Positions 8,936 through 17,256 of a stretch of DNA of 59,734 nucleotides are shown piece after piece. The notes beneath the pieces are model-generated. The model was not told the DNA's origin and ran no database searches. It was given only the letters and a program-made list of their open reading frames with translations. Numbering within the stretch: position 1 is the first letter of the stretch; each line of letters opens with the position of its first letter. The position numbers and the translations under genes were made by a program. This DNA comes from Chromobacterium aquaticum. Its GTDB lineage: Bacteria > Pseudomonadota > Gammaproteobacteria > Burkholderiales > Chromobacteriaceae. The stretch is taken from positions 1 to 59,734 of the forward strand of contig NZ_JAJOHW010000085.1 in NCBI RefSeq assembly GCF_021129195.1, in the 5' to 3' direction.

Positions 8936-9715
8936 ATGAGCAAAAGCATCATTTCCGACATGGATGGAGTGATCTATCGGGGCAAGCAACTGATTCCGGG
9001 CGCGCGCGATTTCGTCAACCGCCTGACGCAGGAGGGCACGCCCTTCCTGTTCCTGACCAATAACGCGGAGCAGACGCCGCTGGATTTGCGCTTGAAGCTG
9101 GAGAGCCTGGGCATCAGCGGCGTGACGGAAGACAACTTCATCACCAGCGCGATGGCGACGGCGATGTTTTTGCGCAGCCAGACGCGCAAGGCGATGCCCA
9201 CCGCCTATGTGGTGGGCGGCGCCGGCCTGATCAACGAGTTGTACAACGTCGGTTTTTCCATTTCCGAATCCCACCCCGATTACGTGGTGGTGGCCAAGTC
9301 GCAAACCTTCAGCTTTGAGCAGATCAAGAAGGCGGTGCGCTTCATCGACCAGGGCGCCAAGTTCATCGGCACCAATCCGGACATGATAGATCCGATCGAG
9401 GGCGGCGGTTACGAGCCGGCCGCCGGCACGCTGCTGGCCGCCATCGAGGCCGCCACCGGCAAGAAGCCCTATATCGTGGGCAAGCCTAACTCGCTGATGA
9501 TGATGCTGGCCACCCGCAAGCTGGGCGTGCATCCGGAGGAGGCGGTGATGATAGGCGACCGCATGGACACCGACATCGTCGGCGGCATCGAGGCCGGCAT
9601 GGGCACCGCGCTGGTGTTGTCCGGGGTGTCGTCGCGCGAGTCCATGGAGCAGTTTCCCTATCAGCCGGATTATGTGTTCGAGAGCGTGGCGGAGATCGAT
9701 CCGCAAGCCTTGTAG
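8936..9715 (+). CDS. nagD: HAD-IIA family phosphatase, NagD type
   Basis: Encodes 259 residues. Haloacid-dehalogenase motif I is ISDMDGVIY with Asp8 and Asp10, motif II is FLTNN near 39-43, and motif IV is GDRMDTDIVGG in the C-terminal third; the lysine of motif III is in VGKPN. The arrangement with a C2B cap between motifs II and III is that of NagD, a nucleoside-monophosphate phosphatase of the cytoplasm. The ATG at 8936 is used because the DMDG motif then begins at residue 8, as in relatives; upstream in-frame sequence overlaps the promoter of the divergent gene. A bidirectional terminator follows. Confidence 0.9.
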   Translation: MSKSIISDMDGVIYRGKQLIPGARDFVNRLTQEGTPFLFLTNNAEQTPLDLRLKLESLGISGVTEDNFITSAMATAMFLRSQTRKAMPTAYVVGGAGLINELYNVGFSISESHPDYVVVAKSQTFSFEQIKKAVRFIDQGAKFIGTNPDMIDPIEGGGYEPAAGTLLAAIEAATGKKPYIVGKPNSLMMMLATRKLGVHPEEAVMIGDRMDTDIVGGIEAGMGTALVLSGVSSRESMEQFPYQPDYVFESVAEIDPQAL

Positions 9716-9747
9716 GACCTTGCCGGCCAAGCCGCTTGCAAATGAAG

Positions 9748-9776
9748 ACAGGGCCGTCCCAGTGGGGCGGCCCTGT
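9748..9776. terminator. Bidirectional terminator between nagD and a LysR gene
   Basis: A 13-bp stem (ACAGGGCCGTCCC with GGGGCGGCCCTGT, one G-U pair) has a 3-nt loop and is followed by a short T-rich stretch. It lies in the 74-bp gap between convergent nagD and the LysR regulator. Confidence 0.75.
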
Positions 9777-9789
9777 TCGTTTCCGGCCG

Positions 9790-10713
9790 TCACGGCGTCT
9801 GGCGCCAGCCTTCCCTTTTCTCCACCATGAAGTCCATGAAGGCGCGGACCTTGGCCGGCATCTGCTCGCGCGAGGGCAGATAGAGATAGAAGCCGGCGAA
9901 GGGCTTGCACCATGGGCGCAGCACGCGTTGCAGCGCGCCGCTTTGCAGCTGCGCGCGCACGGCGATTTCGATGTGCTGCATCAGGCCTATGCCCTGCAGC
10001 GCGGCGCGCATCATGCTGTCGTCGTCATTGGTGGTGTAATTGCCGATGGGCTCGACGACGAAGTCGCCGCCCTCGGTGTCCGGCGGCGAGAATTCCCATT
10101 GATAGATGGCGCCGCTGCTGGTGTGGCGGTAGCGCAGACAGTTGTGGCGCGTCAGTTCCGCCGGGCTCTGCGGCAGGTCGTGGCGCGCGAAGTAGTCCGG
10201 CGTGGCCACCACCGCCATTTCCAGCGGCGGGGTGATGGGCACCGCGGTCATGTGCTCGGCCAGACTTTGGCCCAGGCGGATGCCGGCGTCGCAGCCCTCG
10301 GCGATGATGTTGGCGAAGCCGTCGTTCATCACCAGTTCCAGTTGCAGCTTGGGGTGGCGCGCCAGCAGTTCCGGCAGGTGCGGTTCCACCAGCACCTTGG
10401 CGGCAAAGCGCGAGGTGTTGACCCGCAGCAGCCCGCTGGGCTCGGCCTTGGCTTCGCCCACGGTGCGCACCGCGCCGTTTATCGATTGCAGCGCGTCTTG
10501 CAGCACGGCGAACAGGCGCTGGCCTTCCTCGGTCAGCGACATGTCGCGGGTGGTGCGATAGAGCAGCTTCACGTTCAGCCGCCGTTCCAGGTTTTTCAGG
10601 TTTTGCGACAGCGCGGCGCGGGAAACGCCCATTTCCGCGGCGGCGCGGGTGAAGCTGCGATGCTCGGCCACGCGGCAGAACCAGGCTAGCGAAGGCAGCA
10701 GCGAAGGGTCCAT
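9790..10713 (-). CDS. LysR family transcriptional regulator
   Basis: Encodes 307 residues, the normal length for the family. The winged helix-turn-helix is at about 8-65 (AEHRSFTRAAAEMGVSRAALSQNLKNLE), followed by the linker helix and a substrate-binding domain from about 95 to 300. The ATG at 10713 places the helix-turn-helix at the usual position; the frame is open further upstream without support. It is transcribed divergently from the dienelactone-hydrolase-like gene, with 193 bp between them, so that gene is its most likely target. A terminator separates its 3' end from nagD. The effector is unknown. Confidence 0.88.
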   Translation of the reverse strand: MDPSLLPSLAWFCRVAEHRSFTRAAAEMGVSRAALSQNLKNLERRLNVKLLYRTTRDMSLTEEGQRLFAVLQDALQSINGAVRTVGEAKAEPSGLLRVNTSRFAAKVLVEPHLPELLARHPKLQLELVMNDGFANIIAEGCDAGIRLGQSLAEHMTAVPITPPLEMAVVATPDYFARHDLPQSPAELTRHNCLRYRHTSSGAIYQWEFSPPDTEGGDFVVEPIGNYTTNDDDSMMRAALQGIGLMQHIEIAVRAQLQSGALQRVLRPWCKPFAGFYLYLPSREQMPAKVRAFMDFMVEKREGWRQTP

Positions 10714-10906
10714 GCTCTGGCCTTGAATTGTAAACTTGAGCTTAGCACTGTAGTCCGTTTTGTGTTCTTGTTCAATGCTAATCAACTGCCTACCATGCAC
10801 TGACAAAGCGTAGCCGTCTTTGCCGCTGCCGTGCTTCCAAGCGACGCTGAGCTGAGCCGCGGCCCGCATTTTTCATTTTCAGGTTTTTTCATAGCGAGCA
10901 TTGGAC

Positions 10907-11854
10907 ATGAGCATAAGCATCAAGGCGGTGACTTACCGCAACCTGGGCTGGGATTCCGCCGCCGATCTGTATCTGCCGCCCGGTTTCGATCCGGCGCGGC
11001 GTTATCCGGCGCTGGTCAGCACTCATCCCATCGGCAGTTGCAAGGAGCAGACATCGGGCAAGGTCTATGCCCGCGGACTGGCGGCCGAGGGCTTCGTGGT
11101 GCTGGCTTTCGACGCCAGCTTCCAGGGCGCCAGCGGCGGCGAGCCGCGTTTCATCGAGGACCCGGCGCTGCGGGTGTCCGATATCCGCTTCGCCATCGAT
11201 TACCTGCAGTCGCTGCCCTATGTGGACGCCGGCCGCATCGGCGCGATCGGCATCTGCGGCGGCGGCGGTTATGCGGTGCACGCGGCGATGACGGATTACC
11301 GCATCAAGGCGCTGGCTGCCATCACCGGGGTGAATTTCGGCCGGCTGATGCGGGAGGGCTTCAGCCAGTTCGATCCGGTCGGCGCGCTGGAGGCGATGGC
11401 CGGCCAACGCGCGGCGGAAGCGCAGGGCGCGGCGCGCCATCTGATCTCCTATCTGCCCGCCTCGGTGGCGGAGGCCCGCCAGGCCGGCATCACCGACATC
11501 GATGTGCTGGAGGCCACCGACTATTACAAGACGCCGCGCGGCCAGCAGCCCAACGGCGCCGGCAGCGGCCTGCTGTCCTTCAATGGCGCGGCGATGGCCT
11601 GGGATGCCTTCCAGCATGCCGAGCGGCTGTTGACGCAGCCGCTGATGGTGGTGATGGGCGACAAGCCGGGCGGCTTCGGCGCGTATCGCGACGGCTGGGA
11701 CATCTATGGCCGCGCGGCGTCGCCGGTCAAGCAGATGGTGTTGGTCGAGGGCTGCTCGCACTACGATCTGTACGATCAGCCGGAACCGGTGGCGCAGGCC
11801 TTGGCGCGGCTGGTGCCGTTCTTCCATGAACATCTGCCCGAGCGGCAGGCCTGA
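10907..11854 (+). CDS. Alpha/beta hydrolase, dienelactone hydrolase-like
   Basis: Encodes 315 residues with an alpha/beta hydrolase fold. The nucleophile elbow is G-I-C-G-G, with cysteine in place of the usual serine, as in dienelactone hydrolases. The final histidine is in GCSHYDLYD near residue 288. An oxyanion-type segment, THPIGSCKEQ, lies near residue 45. The best relatives are YcjY-type hydrolases, whose substrates are not known. The start is ATG 10907; a TTG six bases upstream is possible. No strong ribosome site is visible. A divergent LysR regulator suggests induction by a small molecule. The 3' side carries two palindromic repeats. Confidence 0.82.
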   Translation: MSISIKAVTYRNLGWDSAADLYLPPGFDPARRYPALVSTHPIGSCKEQTSGKVYARGLAAEGFVVLAFDASFQGASGGEPRFIEDPALRVSDIRFAIDYLQSLPYVDAGRIGAIGICGGGGYAVHAAMTDYRIKALAAITGVNFGRLMREGFSQFDPVGALEAMAGQRAAEAQGAARHLISYLPASVAEARQAGITDIDVLEATDYYKTPRGQQPNGAGSGLLSFNGAAMAWDAFQHAERLLTQPLMVVMGDKPGGFGAYRDGWDIYGRAASPVKQMVLVEGCSHYDLYDQPEPVAQALARLVPFFHEHLPERQA

Positions 11855-11965
11855 ATCCGGCATGGCTTCCCGGCGCCGGCCGGGCGGCCAGGCCCGTTTC
11901 ATGCGGCGGCAATGCCGCTCGACGCGGCCACGCCCATGGCGCCGGTCGGCGCCGGGCGCGGCTAA

Positions 11966-12105
11966 GAGCCTGTTTACGATCTGCTGCGCTTCGGCGATAC
12001 GACGTTGGAAATGACCTCAGAATGCTCATGTACCGTATGTACATTCCGCTTCTTCGGTCATTTCCGCCTTGCCTCGCTCTTGCTCGCGAGATCGTAAACA
12101 GGCTC
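11966..12105 (+). repeat. Palindromic MITE-like repeat, copy R2 (140 bp)
   Basis: A full-length copy. The terminal inverted repeats are perfect over 16 bp (GAGCCTGTTTACGATC at 11966-11981 and its complement at 12090-12105). Inner arms GGAAATGACC (12007-12016) and GGTCATTTCC (12056-12065) are also perfectly complementary. The apex is ATGTAC, five loop bases, GTACAT. It is flanked on both sides by TAA in the same orientation (11963-11965 and 12106-12108), as expected of a 3-bp target duplication. It lies 3' of the hydrolase and 3' of rhlE. Confidence 0.85.
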
Positions 12106-12108
12106 TAA

Positions 12109-12155
12109 GAGCCTGTTCAAGGCCTGCTGCGCGTCGGCGCGATGTTGAACAGGTT
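12109..12155 (+). repeat. Short palindromic repeat, copy R3 (47 bp), in tandem with R2
   Basis: It begins directly after the TAA that ends R2. The left end is GAGCCTGTTCAAGG and the right end is GTTGAACAGGTT, followed by another TAA (12156-12158). Only the outer parts of the family are present, so it looks like an internal deletion. The right TAA region contains the rhlE stop codon (complement of 12155-12157). The hairpin may serve as the 3' end of the rhlE message. Confidence 0.75.
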
Positions 12156-13414
12156 TAAGACCGTTCGGCCTGTTCCCGTGCCGCCGCTTCCCGCAGCTTG
12201 TCCTTCTTGCTCTTGCGTTTGCCCTTGATGCCGCCATTGCCGTCGTTGGCCGGCACGGCCGTTTCCGGCGCGGCGGCCTTGGGCTCGAAACCGGCGATGC
12301 GCTCGCGCGGTAGCCGCAAGCGCTGGCGTTTTTCTATCAATTGGAAATGCGCGGCGCAATCGGCGCTGACGAAGCTGATGGCCTCGCCGCTGGCGCCGGC
12401 GCGGCCGGTGCGGCCGATGCGGTGGGTGTAATCCACCGGCGAGCGCGGCAGGTCGTAGTTGACCACGGCCGGCAGGCGGGCGATGTCGATGCCGCGCGCG
12501 GCCACGTCGGTGGCCACCAGGACTTGCAGGCGGCCGGACTTGAGATCGGCCAGTACCTGGCCGCGCTGTCCCTGGCTGCAATCCCCATGCAGCGCGGCGG
12601 CGCGGATGCCGGCGGCCTGCAGTTTGCCGGCCACCCGGTCGGCGCTATGTCGGCTGGCCACGAAGACCAGCACGCGCTCCCAGCCATGGGTGTGCAGCAG
12701 ATGGCGCAGCAGCAGGGTGCGTTGCGCCGCGTCCACCTCGATCACGCGCTGGCGGATGTCCGGCGCGGCGGCGTCGCTTGGCGTGATGTCGATGCGCTGC
12801 GGCTGATTCAGCAGTTGTTCCGCCAGCGCGCGCACCGCGGGCGGGAAGGTGGCGGAGAACAGCAGGTTCTGGCGGTAGGGCGGCAACAAGGCCAGCACGC
12901 GGCTCAGTTCGTCGGCGAAGCCGAGGTCGAGCAGGCGGTCGGCTTCGTCCAGCACCAGGGTTTTGACGGCGGAAAGCCGCAGCGCATTGTGCGCCAGCAG
13001 GTCCAGCAGCCGGCCGGGCGTGGCCGCGACGATGTCGGCGCCGCCGCGCAGGGCCATCATTTGCGGATTGATGGAGACGCCGCCGAAAACCACGGCGATC
13101 TTGGGCCGGCGCGGCAGGTCCTGAGCCAGTTGGCGCAGGGTGTCGCCCACTTGCGCCGCCAGTTCCCGCGTGGGAAGCAGGATCAGCGTGTGCGTCTGGC
13201 GCGGCGCGGCCTGGCTGCCCGTCAGCCATTGCTGCAGCAGCGGCAGGCAGTAAGCCGCGGTTTTGCCGGAGCCGGTTTGCGCGGTGGCAAGCACATCGTG
13301 GCCTTGCAGGATGGCGGGGACGGCGGCGAGCTGGACGGCGGTGGGGGCCAGATAGCCTTGAGCGCTGGCGGCCTGGGCCAGCGCGGGCGACAGGCCCAGT
13401 GAGGTGAAGGACAT
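12155..13414 (-). CDS. rhlE: DEAD-box RNA helicase, RhlE type
   Basis: Encodes 419 residues. Helicase motifs in order: Q motif near 5-28, Walker A ATAQTGSGKT (about 44-53), PTRELA, TPGRLLD, the DEAD box in VLDEADRLLDLG, SAT in FSATFPP, and in the second domain ARGIDI and HRIGRTGRAG. A lysine-rich tail (GGIKGKRKSKKDKLRE) probably binds RNA. RhlE helicases remodel rRNA and mRNA during ribosome assembly and decay. The ATG at 13414 starts MSFTSLGLSPAL, as in relatives. It is divergent from hflX, and its stop codon overlaps repeat R3. Confidence 0.93.
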   Translation of the reverse strand: MSFTSLGLSPALAQAASAQGYLAPTAVQLAAVPAILQGHDVLATAQTGSGKTAAYCLPLLQQWLTGSQAAPRQTHTLILLPTRELAAQVGDTLRQLAQDLPRRPKIAVVFGGVSINPQMMALRGGADIVAATPGRLLDLLAHNALRLSAVKTLVLDEADRLLDLGFADELSRVLALLPPYRQNLLFSATFPPAVRALAEQLLNQPQRIDITPSDAAAPDIRQRVIEVDAAQRTLLLRHLLHTHGWERVLVFVASRHSADRVAGKLQAAGIRAAALHGDCSQGQRGQVLADLKSGRLQVLVATDVAARGIDIARLPAVVNYDLPRSPVDYTHRIGRTGRAGASGEAISFVSADCAAHFQLIEKRQRLRLPRERIAGFEPKAAAPETAVPANDGNGGIKGKRKSKKDKLREAAAREQAERS

Positions 13415-13575
13415 GGGGAGGCTTGACGGCTAGGGTGCTTGAAGCGGCAGGAGTATCGGCGCTGTCCGCCGCCCGGTCAAGCGGGGCGTGGCGGCGGCGC
13501 AACGCGTGTTGCGCAGCGGGAAGTTCCGTTTGCGGGTACTATCTGGGCTCGCTATCAAGTTAAAGTCATACGCAC

Positions 13576-14964
13576 ATGCAAACAGAAGTCAAAGAGAAAC
13601 CCCGCTATGCCCTGGTGGCCTCGGTGCAATTGCCCGATGTCAGCGATATCGAGTTCGAGGCCTCGCTCACCGAATTGAGCGAGCTGGCCAAGACCCTGGG
13701 CTTCCAAGTGGTGGGGACCTTTGTGCAAAAGCGTAACAGCTTCGACCGCACCGCCTATATGGGCGTGGGCAAGCTGGAGGAAATCAGCATGTTCGTCAAT
13801 CGCGGCCTGCGCAATGACGAACTGGATGACGCGCCGCCGGTTCTGGACGCCGGCACGGTGGAGATCGACGCCCTGCTGGTGGACCACGAAATCTCGCCGT
13901 CGCAAGCACGCAATCTGGAGCTGGCGGTCGGCTGCGAGGTGATGGACCGCACCATGGTCATCCTGGAGATCTTCCACCGCAACGCGCGCTCGCGCGCGGC
14001 GCGGGCCCAGGTGGAAATCGCGCGTTTGGGTTATATGGCGCCGCGCTTGCGCGAGGCGGCCAAGCTGGCCGGCCCGCAAGGCCGGCAGCGCAGCGGCATG
14101 GGCGGACGCGGCGCCGGCGAATCGCATACCGAGCTGGACCGGCGCAAGGTGCGCGACCGCATCGCCGAGCTGCAGCGCGAAATCGTCGCGATGGAGTTGG
14201 AGCGCAAGACTCAGCGCGCGCGCCGGCTTGAGCGCCAGGGGCAGGGCCTGGGCGGGGTGTCGCTGGTGGGCTACACCAATGCCGGCAAGTCCACGCTGAT
14301 GCGCGCCTTGACCGGCAGCGAGGTGCTGGTGGCGAATAAATTGTTCGCCACCCTGGACACCACGGTGCGCGCCATCTACCCGGAAAGCGTGCCGCGGGTG
14401 CTGGTCAGCGATACCGTCGGTTTCATCAAGAACCTGCCTCACGGTCTGGTGGCTTCGTTCAAGTCCACGCTGGAAGAGGCGCTGGACGCGGCCTTGCTGC
14501 TGCACGTGATCGACGCCAGCGATCCGGGCTTCCAGCGCCAACTGGAAGTGACCGATGAGGTGCTGCAGGAAATCGGCGCCGACGACGTGCCGCGCATCCG
14601 GGTATTCAACAAGATAGACCATGTCGGCGACGCGGCCGCGCAGGCGGCTTGGACCGCCGAGTTGCGGCAGCGCTATCCGGACTGCGTGGTGATGAGCGCG
14701 CGCCGTCCCGAGGAAGTGGCCGAGCTGCGCGCGCAGATCGTTGCCTTTTTCCAGCGCGATCTGGAGGAGGGCGAGCTGCTGCTGCCGTGGTCGGCGCAGC
14801 AACTGCGCGGCGAGATCTACAGCCATTGCCAGGTGCTGGAAGAACGCGCGGAAGAAGAGGGCAGCTGGTTCCGCGTGCGCGGCGAGCCGGAGAAGCTGCG
14901 CAGCTTGCGCGAGCAGTTGAACCCCGGCTCTCAGGGCCGGGAAAAGGAATACTGGGAAGTCTGA
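13576..14964 (+). CDS. hflX: Ribosome-splitting GTPase HflX
   Basis: Encodes 462 residues. The N-terminal HflX domain (about 1-160) contains VGKLEEI and the DRT-VILEIFHRNA stretch. A coiled linker with GRGAGESHTELDRRKVRDRI follows, then the GTPase domain: G1 GYTNAGKST near 232-240, G2 DTT in FATLDTTVRA, G3 DTVGF, and G4 NKID. HflX splits stalled 70S ribosomes after heat or other stress. Unlike in many bacteria it is not next to hfq here. A rho-independent terminator follows but is split by repeat R4. Confidence 0.94.
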   Translation: MQTEVKEKPRYALVASVQLPDVSDIEFEASLTELSELAKTLGFQVVGTFVQKRNSFDRTAYMGVGKLEEISMFVNRGLRNDELDDAPPVLDAGTVEIDALLVDHEISPSQARNLELAVGCEVMDRTMVILEIFHRNARSRAARAQVEIARLGYMAPRLREAAKLAGPQGRQRSGMGGRGAGESHTELDRRKVRDRIAELQREIVAMELERKTQRARRLERQGQGLGGVSLVGYTNAGKSTLMRALTGSEVLVANKLFATLDTTVRAIYPESVPRVLVSDTVGFIKNLPHGLVASFKSTLEEALDAALLLHVIDASDPGFQRQLEVTDEVLQEIGADDVPRIRVFNKIDHVGDAAAQAAWTAELRQRYPDCVVMSARRPEEVAELRAQIVAFFQRDLEEGELLLPWSAQQLRGEIYSHCQVLEERAEEEGSWFRVRGEPEKLRSLREQLNPGSQGREKEYWEV

Positions 14965-14978
14965 ACCAGGGCGCACCG

Positions 14979-15159
14979 GGCCTGGGCTCTGAGAACCGGT
15001 TTACGATCTGCTGCGCGTCGGCGGGATGGATAGAGATGGGCGTTGAAACCAAGCTCAAAATGCTCATGTACCAGGTGTACATTCCGCTCTTCGCTCGTTT
15101 GCGCCTTGTCTCGCTCTAGCTCGCGAGATCGTAAACAGGTCCCGAGCCCGGGCCTTTTT
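14979..15159 (+). terminator. hflX terminator whose loop holds a repeat element
   Basis: GGCCTGGGCTC (14979-14989) pairs with GAGCCCGGGCC (15144-15154) with one G-U pair, and TTTTT follows at 15155-15159. Between the two arms lies repeat R4. Without the repeat, the arms would form an ordinary intrinsic terminator 15 bp after the hflX stop. Confidence 0.65.
14993..15142 (+). repeat. Palindromic MITE-like repeat, copy R4 (150 bp)
   Basis: The left end GAACCGGTTTACGATC and right end GATCGTAAACAGGTCC are near-perfect inverted repeats. The core has ATGTAC, five bases, GTACAT, as in the other copies, and the same orientation as R2 and R6. It is about 10 bp longer than the 140-bp copies, on the left arm. 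Flanks are TGA on the left and CGA on the right, so a target duplication is not clear. It sits inside the stem of the hflX terminator. Confidence 0.8.
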
Positions 15160-15184
15160 CATTTCAAGCGAGCGAGAGGCGGAT

Positions 15185-15616
15185 GTGAGGATTGTCGAAG
15201 TCGAACTGCCGTTCCGGCAAAACCCGCAATGCCATGTCGTGACCCTGCATCAGCGGGATCAGGCCATGGCGGTGTTCGATTGTTGGGATGACGATGCCGA
15301 CATCGCGCCGGGCGTGTTGGGCTGCGTGCGTTTCTACGGGGTGCTCGCGGTCAAGGTTGAGCGCCACAGCACGCCGCTGATCCCGGACGAGCTGGAATTC
15401 GGCTCGTCCCTCTACCAAGTGCTGGAGTCGGATTGGCTGCGCGCGCACTTGCAAGCGGTGCGGGCGTGGACGCATGAAGGCCAGGATGCCGGCCGTTATC
15501 GCCATTATCTGGTGAACAGCCACGACCACCAGCTGGCGGTGCTGTGCACCGGCTACGACGCGCAACTGCGCCAGGCGCGGCTGGCCGACATCATCGGCGA
15601 TTTCGAGCTTGGCTGA
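15185..15616 (+). CDS. Hypothetical protein, first gene of a three-gene cassette
   Basis: Encodes 143 residues; soluble, with no signal peptide or membrane span. I do not recognise a family. It has mixed alpha/beta character with many His, Trp and Asp residues (FDCWDDDADIAPG, RYRHYLVNSHDHQLAVL). The next gene starts 38 bp later and the third overlaps the second, so the three are likely co-transcribed. Small acidic soluble proteins in such runs are sometimes immunity proteins, but no toxin gene is adjacent. The ATG is at 15185; the upstream sequence is AGGCGGATGTG. Confidence 0.7.
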   Translation: MRIVEVELPFRQNPQCHVVTLHQRDQAMAVFDCWDDDADIAPGVLGCVRFYGVLAVKVERHSTPLIPDELEFGSSLYQVLESDWLRAHLQAVRAWTHEGQDAGRYRHYLVNSHDHQLAVLCTGYDAQLRQARLADIIGDFELG

Positions 15617-15654
15617 ACGCGCCGGCTTCCGGCCGCAATCCTCTTGAGGCTGCA

Positions 15655-16065
15655 ATGGATTTATTGAATCGGATCGCCCGCAACACATTCTTGTTGGACT
15701 TGTTTCCTTCCGGCCTGGAACAGCCCTTGTTCTTGGGGCAAATCAGCCTGGACGTGGGCGGGCGGTTGAGTTTCAAGTTGCACACCCGGCAGCGGCCGGC
15801 GATGGAGGTCCGGAAATGGGGCCAGTGGGAGCGGGACTACAATACCATCGTGATCAAGCTGTTCGCCCACGCCGGCGCCGACATCCGGATCTCCAACTGG
15901 CGCGAGGCGCGTTATTGCGCGCTGCAACTGGAGGTGGACGGAGAAACATTGCGCCTGAAGCAGGCCAGCGGCGCTTTCTCGCTGGAGCTTGCCTTGTCCC
16001 ATCTGCTGTTCCAGGAGTGCTCGGTCTATATGGACGGCGCGGATGAGGAGGTCGCCGATGTCTGA
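15655..16065 (+). CDS. Hypothetical protein, second gene of the cassette
   Basis: Encodes 136 residues with no signal peptide. Its beta-rich pattern (LGQISLDVGGRLSFKLHT, ISNWREARYCALQLEVDG) suggests a small beta-sandwich or barrel domain. No family is recognised. The ATG at 15655 follows TTGAGGCTGC, an acceptable ribosome site; the frame could start further upstream inside the first gene. Its last 8 bp overlap the start of the third gene, indicating coupled translation. Confidence 0.7.
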   Translation: MDLLNRIARNTFLLDLFPSGLEQPLFLGQISLDVGGRLSFKLHTRQRPAMEVRKWGQWERDYNTIVIKLFAHAGADIRISNWREARYCALQLEVDGETLRLKQASGAFSLELALSHLLFQECSVYMDGADEEVADV

Positions 16066-17077
16066 GGCCCTGGTGTTTTATGCTGAGATCCCCTTGTCCA
16101 ACCAGGGATTCAACAAGTGGCTGGCCCGGCCGATGGCTATCGATGGCCAGGCGGGCTGCAGCGTGCTCGACGCCTTGGCCGATTACCTGGCGCAGTGCTG
16201 CGACCCCGTCGCCGGGAATGCGCTGTTGTGCCGCTACCAGCGCGCAGACAAGACCCTGCAGTTCGCCGCCTGTCTGCGGGATGGCTCCAGCCGGCAGAGC
16301 CGCGATGACGCGAGCTTCCTGAAGCGATTGTGGCAGGAGCTTGTCTCTTGCCGCGGCAAGGCGGGCAAGCCTGGTGCGGTTGCGGACGCCATCGTGGACT
16401 GGTCCGAAGCGGGGCCGGGCGATGCCGGCGATCCGGCCTGGTTCCGCGAGTGGTTGCAGGCCATGCCGCTGCTGGGCGCGCCGGACAGCCAGGGCCGCTG
16501 GCTGGACCGCGAGATACTGCGCGCGCTGGCCGCCATCGACGCCGTCGCCAACGCCAGCCCTGAGCACCCGGCCAGGATAGGCTGCTTGTATACCGATGGC
16601 GTTCAGGTCTACGCCGATGTGGCCGGGAAAACCATCATGGTGGACGATGCGGAGGCAGCTGGTGGTCAAAGAATGGAATTCAGCCCGGCGCTCAGCTATG
16701 TGCTGGAAGGAGCCCAGCCCCGCTCCATGCGGGCGCTGAGCGACAGCTACTACACCGACGGCAATATCCTGTGGCACTGCAATATCTTCGCCGGTAACGC
16801 GCCGCAGGCGCTGGCGTATTGCGAGGGCCAAGCTCCCAGGCTTTATAAATTCGTAGATTCCTCGGTGGATGCGCTGATCGTGTTGGGCGACATGGCCTGG
16901 AGCGCGGCGATGGACGACAGCAAGCCGCCGCACGAGAGGTACTATGTCAAGTCCGTGGCCATCGATGGTCAGTCGTTTGCCCGGGTGGCCGGCGGCAACG
17001 ACTTCCAGGACCGCTTCAGGCGCTATCGCTTCGACGAGCGCCGCGGCTTGCTGCCCTTGAACCCGCTTGAGGCGTGA
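16058..17077 (+). CDS. Large hypothetical protein, possible DKNYY-type repeats, third gene of the cassette
   Basis: Encodes 339 residues, soluble, with no signal peptide. The C-terminal half has segments such as SDSYYTDGNILWHCNIF and ERYYVKSVAIDGQSFARVAG. These resemble the repeats of DKNYY-family proteins, in which a tyrosine-rich beta hairpin is followed by a turn; the match is by eye only. The N-terminal half is unknown. The ATG at 16058 overlaps the stop of the preceding gene (ATGTCTGA) and is preceded by GATGAGGAGGTCGCCG, a strong ribosome site. It appears to belong to one operon with the two genes before it. Confidence 0.7.
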   Translation: MSEALVFYAEIPLSNQGFNKWLARPMAIDGQAGCSVLDALADYLAQCCDPVAGNALLCRYQRADKTLQFAACLRDGSSRQSRDDASFLKRLWQELVSCRGKAGKPGAVADAIVDWSEAGPGDAGDPAWFREWLQAMPLLGAPDSQGRWLDREILRALAAIDAVANASPEHPARIGCLYTDGVQVYADVAGKTIMVDDAEAAGGQRMEFSPALSYVLEGAQPRSMRALSDSYYTDGNILWHCNIFAGNAPQALAYCEGQAPRLYKFVDSSVDALIVLGDMAWSAAMDDSKPPHERYYVKSVAIDGQSFARVAGGNDFQDRFRRYRFDERRGLLPLNPLEA

Positions 17078-17092
17078 GCGGCCAAGCGGGTC

Positions 17093-17142
17093 CTTGTCAC
17101 GCGACAAGCGTTCCGCCAGTGAAGCCCGCATCTGCGTATAAT
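17093..17142 (+). promoter_or_regulatory. Hairpin and putative -10 box before the yheS-like gene
   Basis: CTTGTC, ACGC, GACAAG form a small hairpin at 17093-17108 after the three-gene cassette. A perfect TATAAT lies at 17137-17142, 115 bp before the ABC-F start. The -35 is poor, so the promoter is tentative. Confidence 0.35.
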
Positions 17143-17256
17143 CCCCGGCATGTTCTGGGCCGCGGGCGCGGCGCACGCATGATATTCCGCCGGGCCGCGA
17201 ATAGTCGCGGACCGTGATTTCCTGTTTTCTATAATTTCGTAATACCGCAATTCCCA

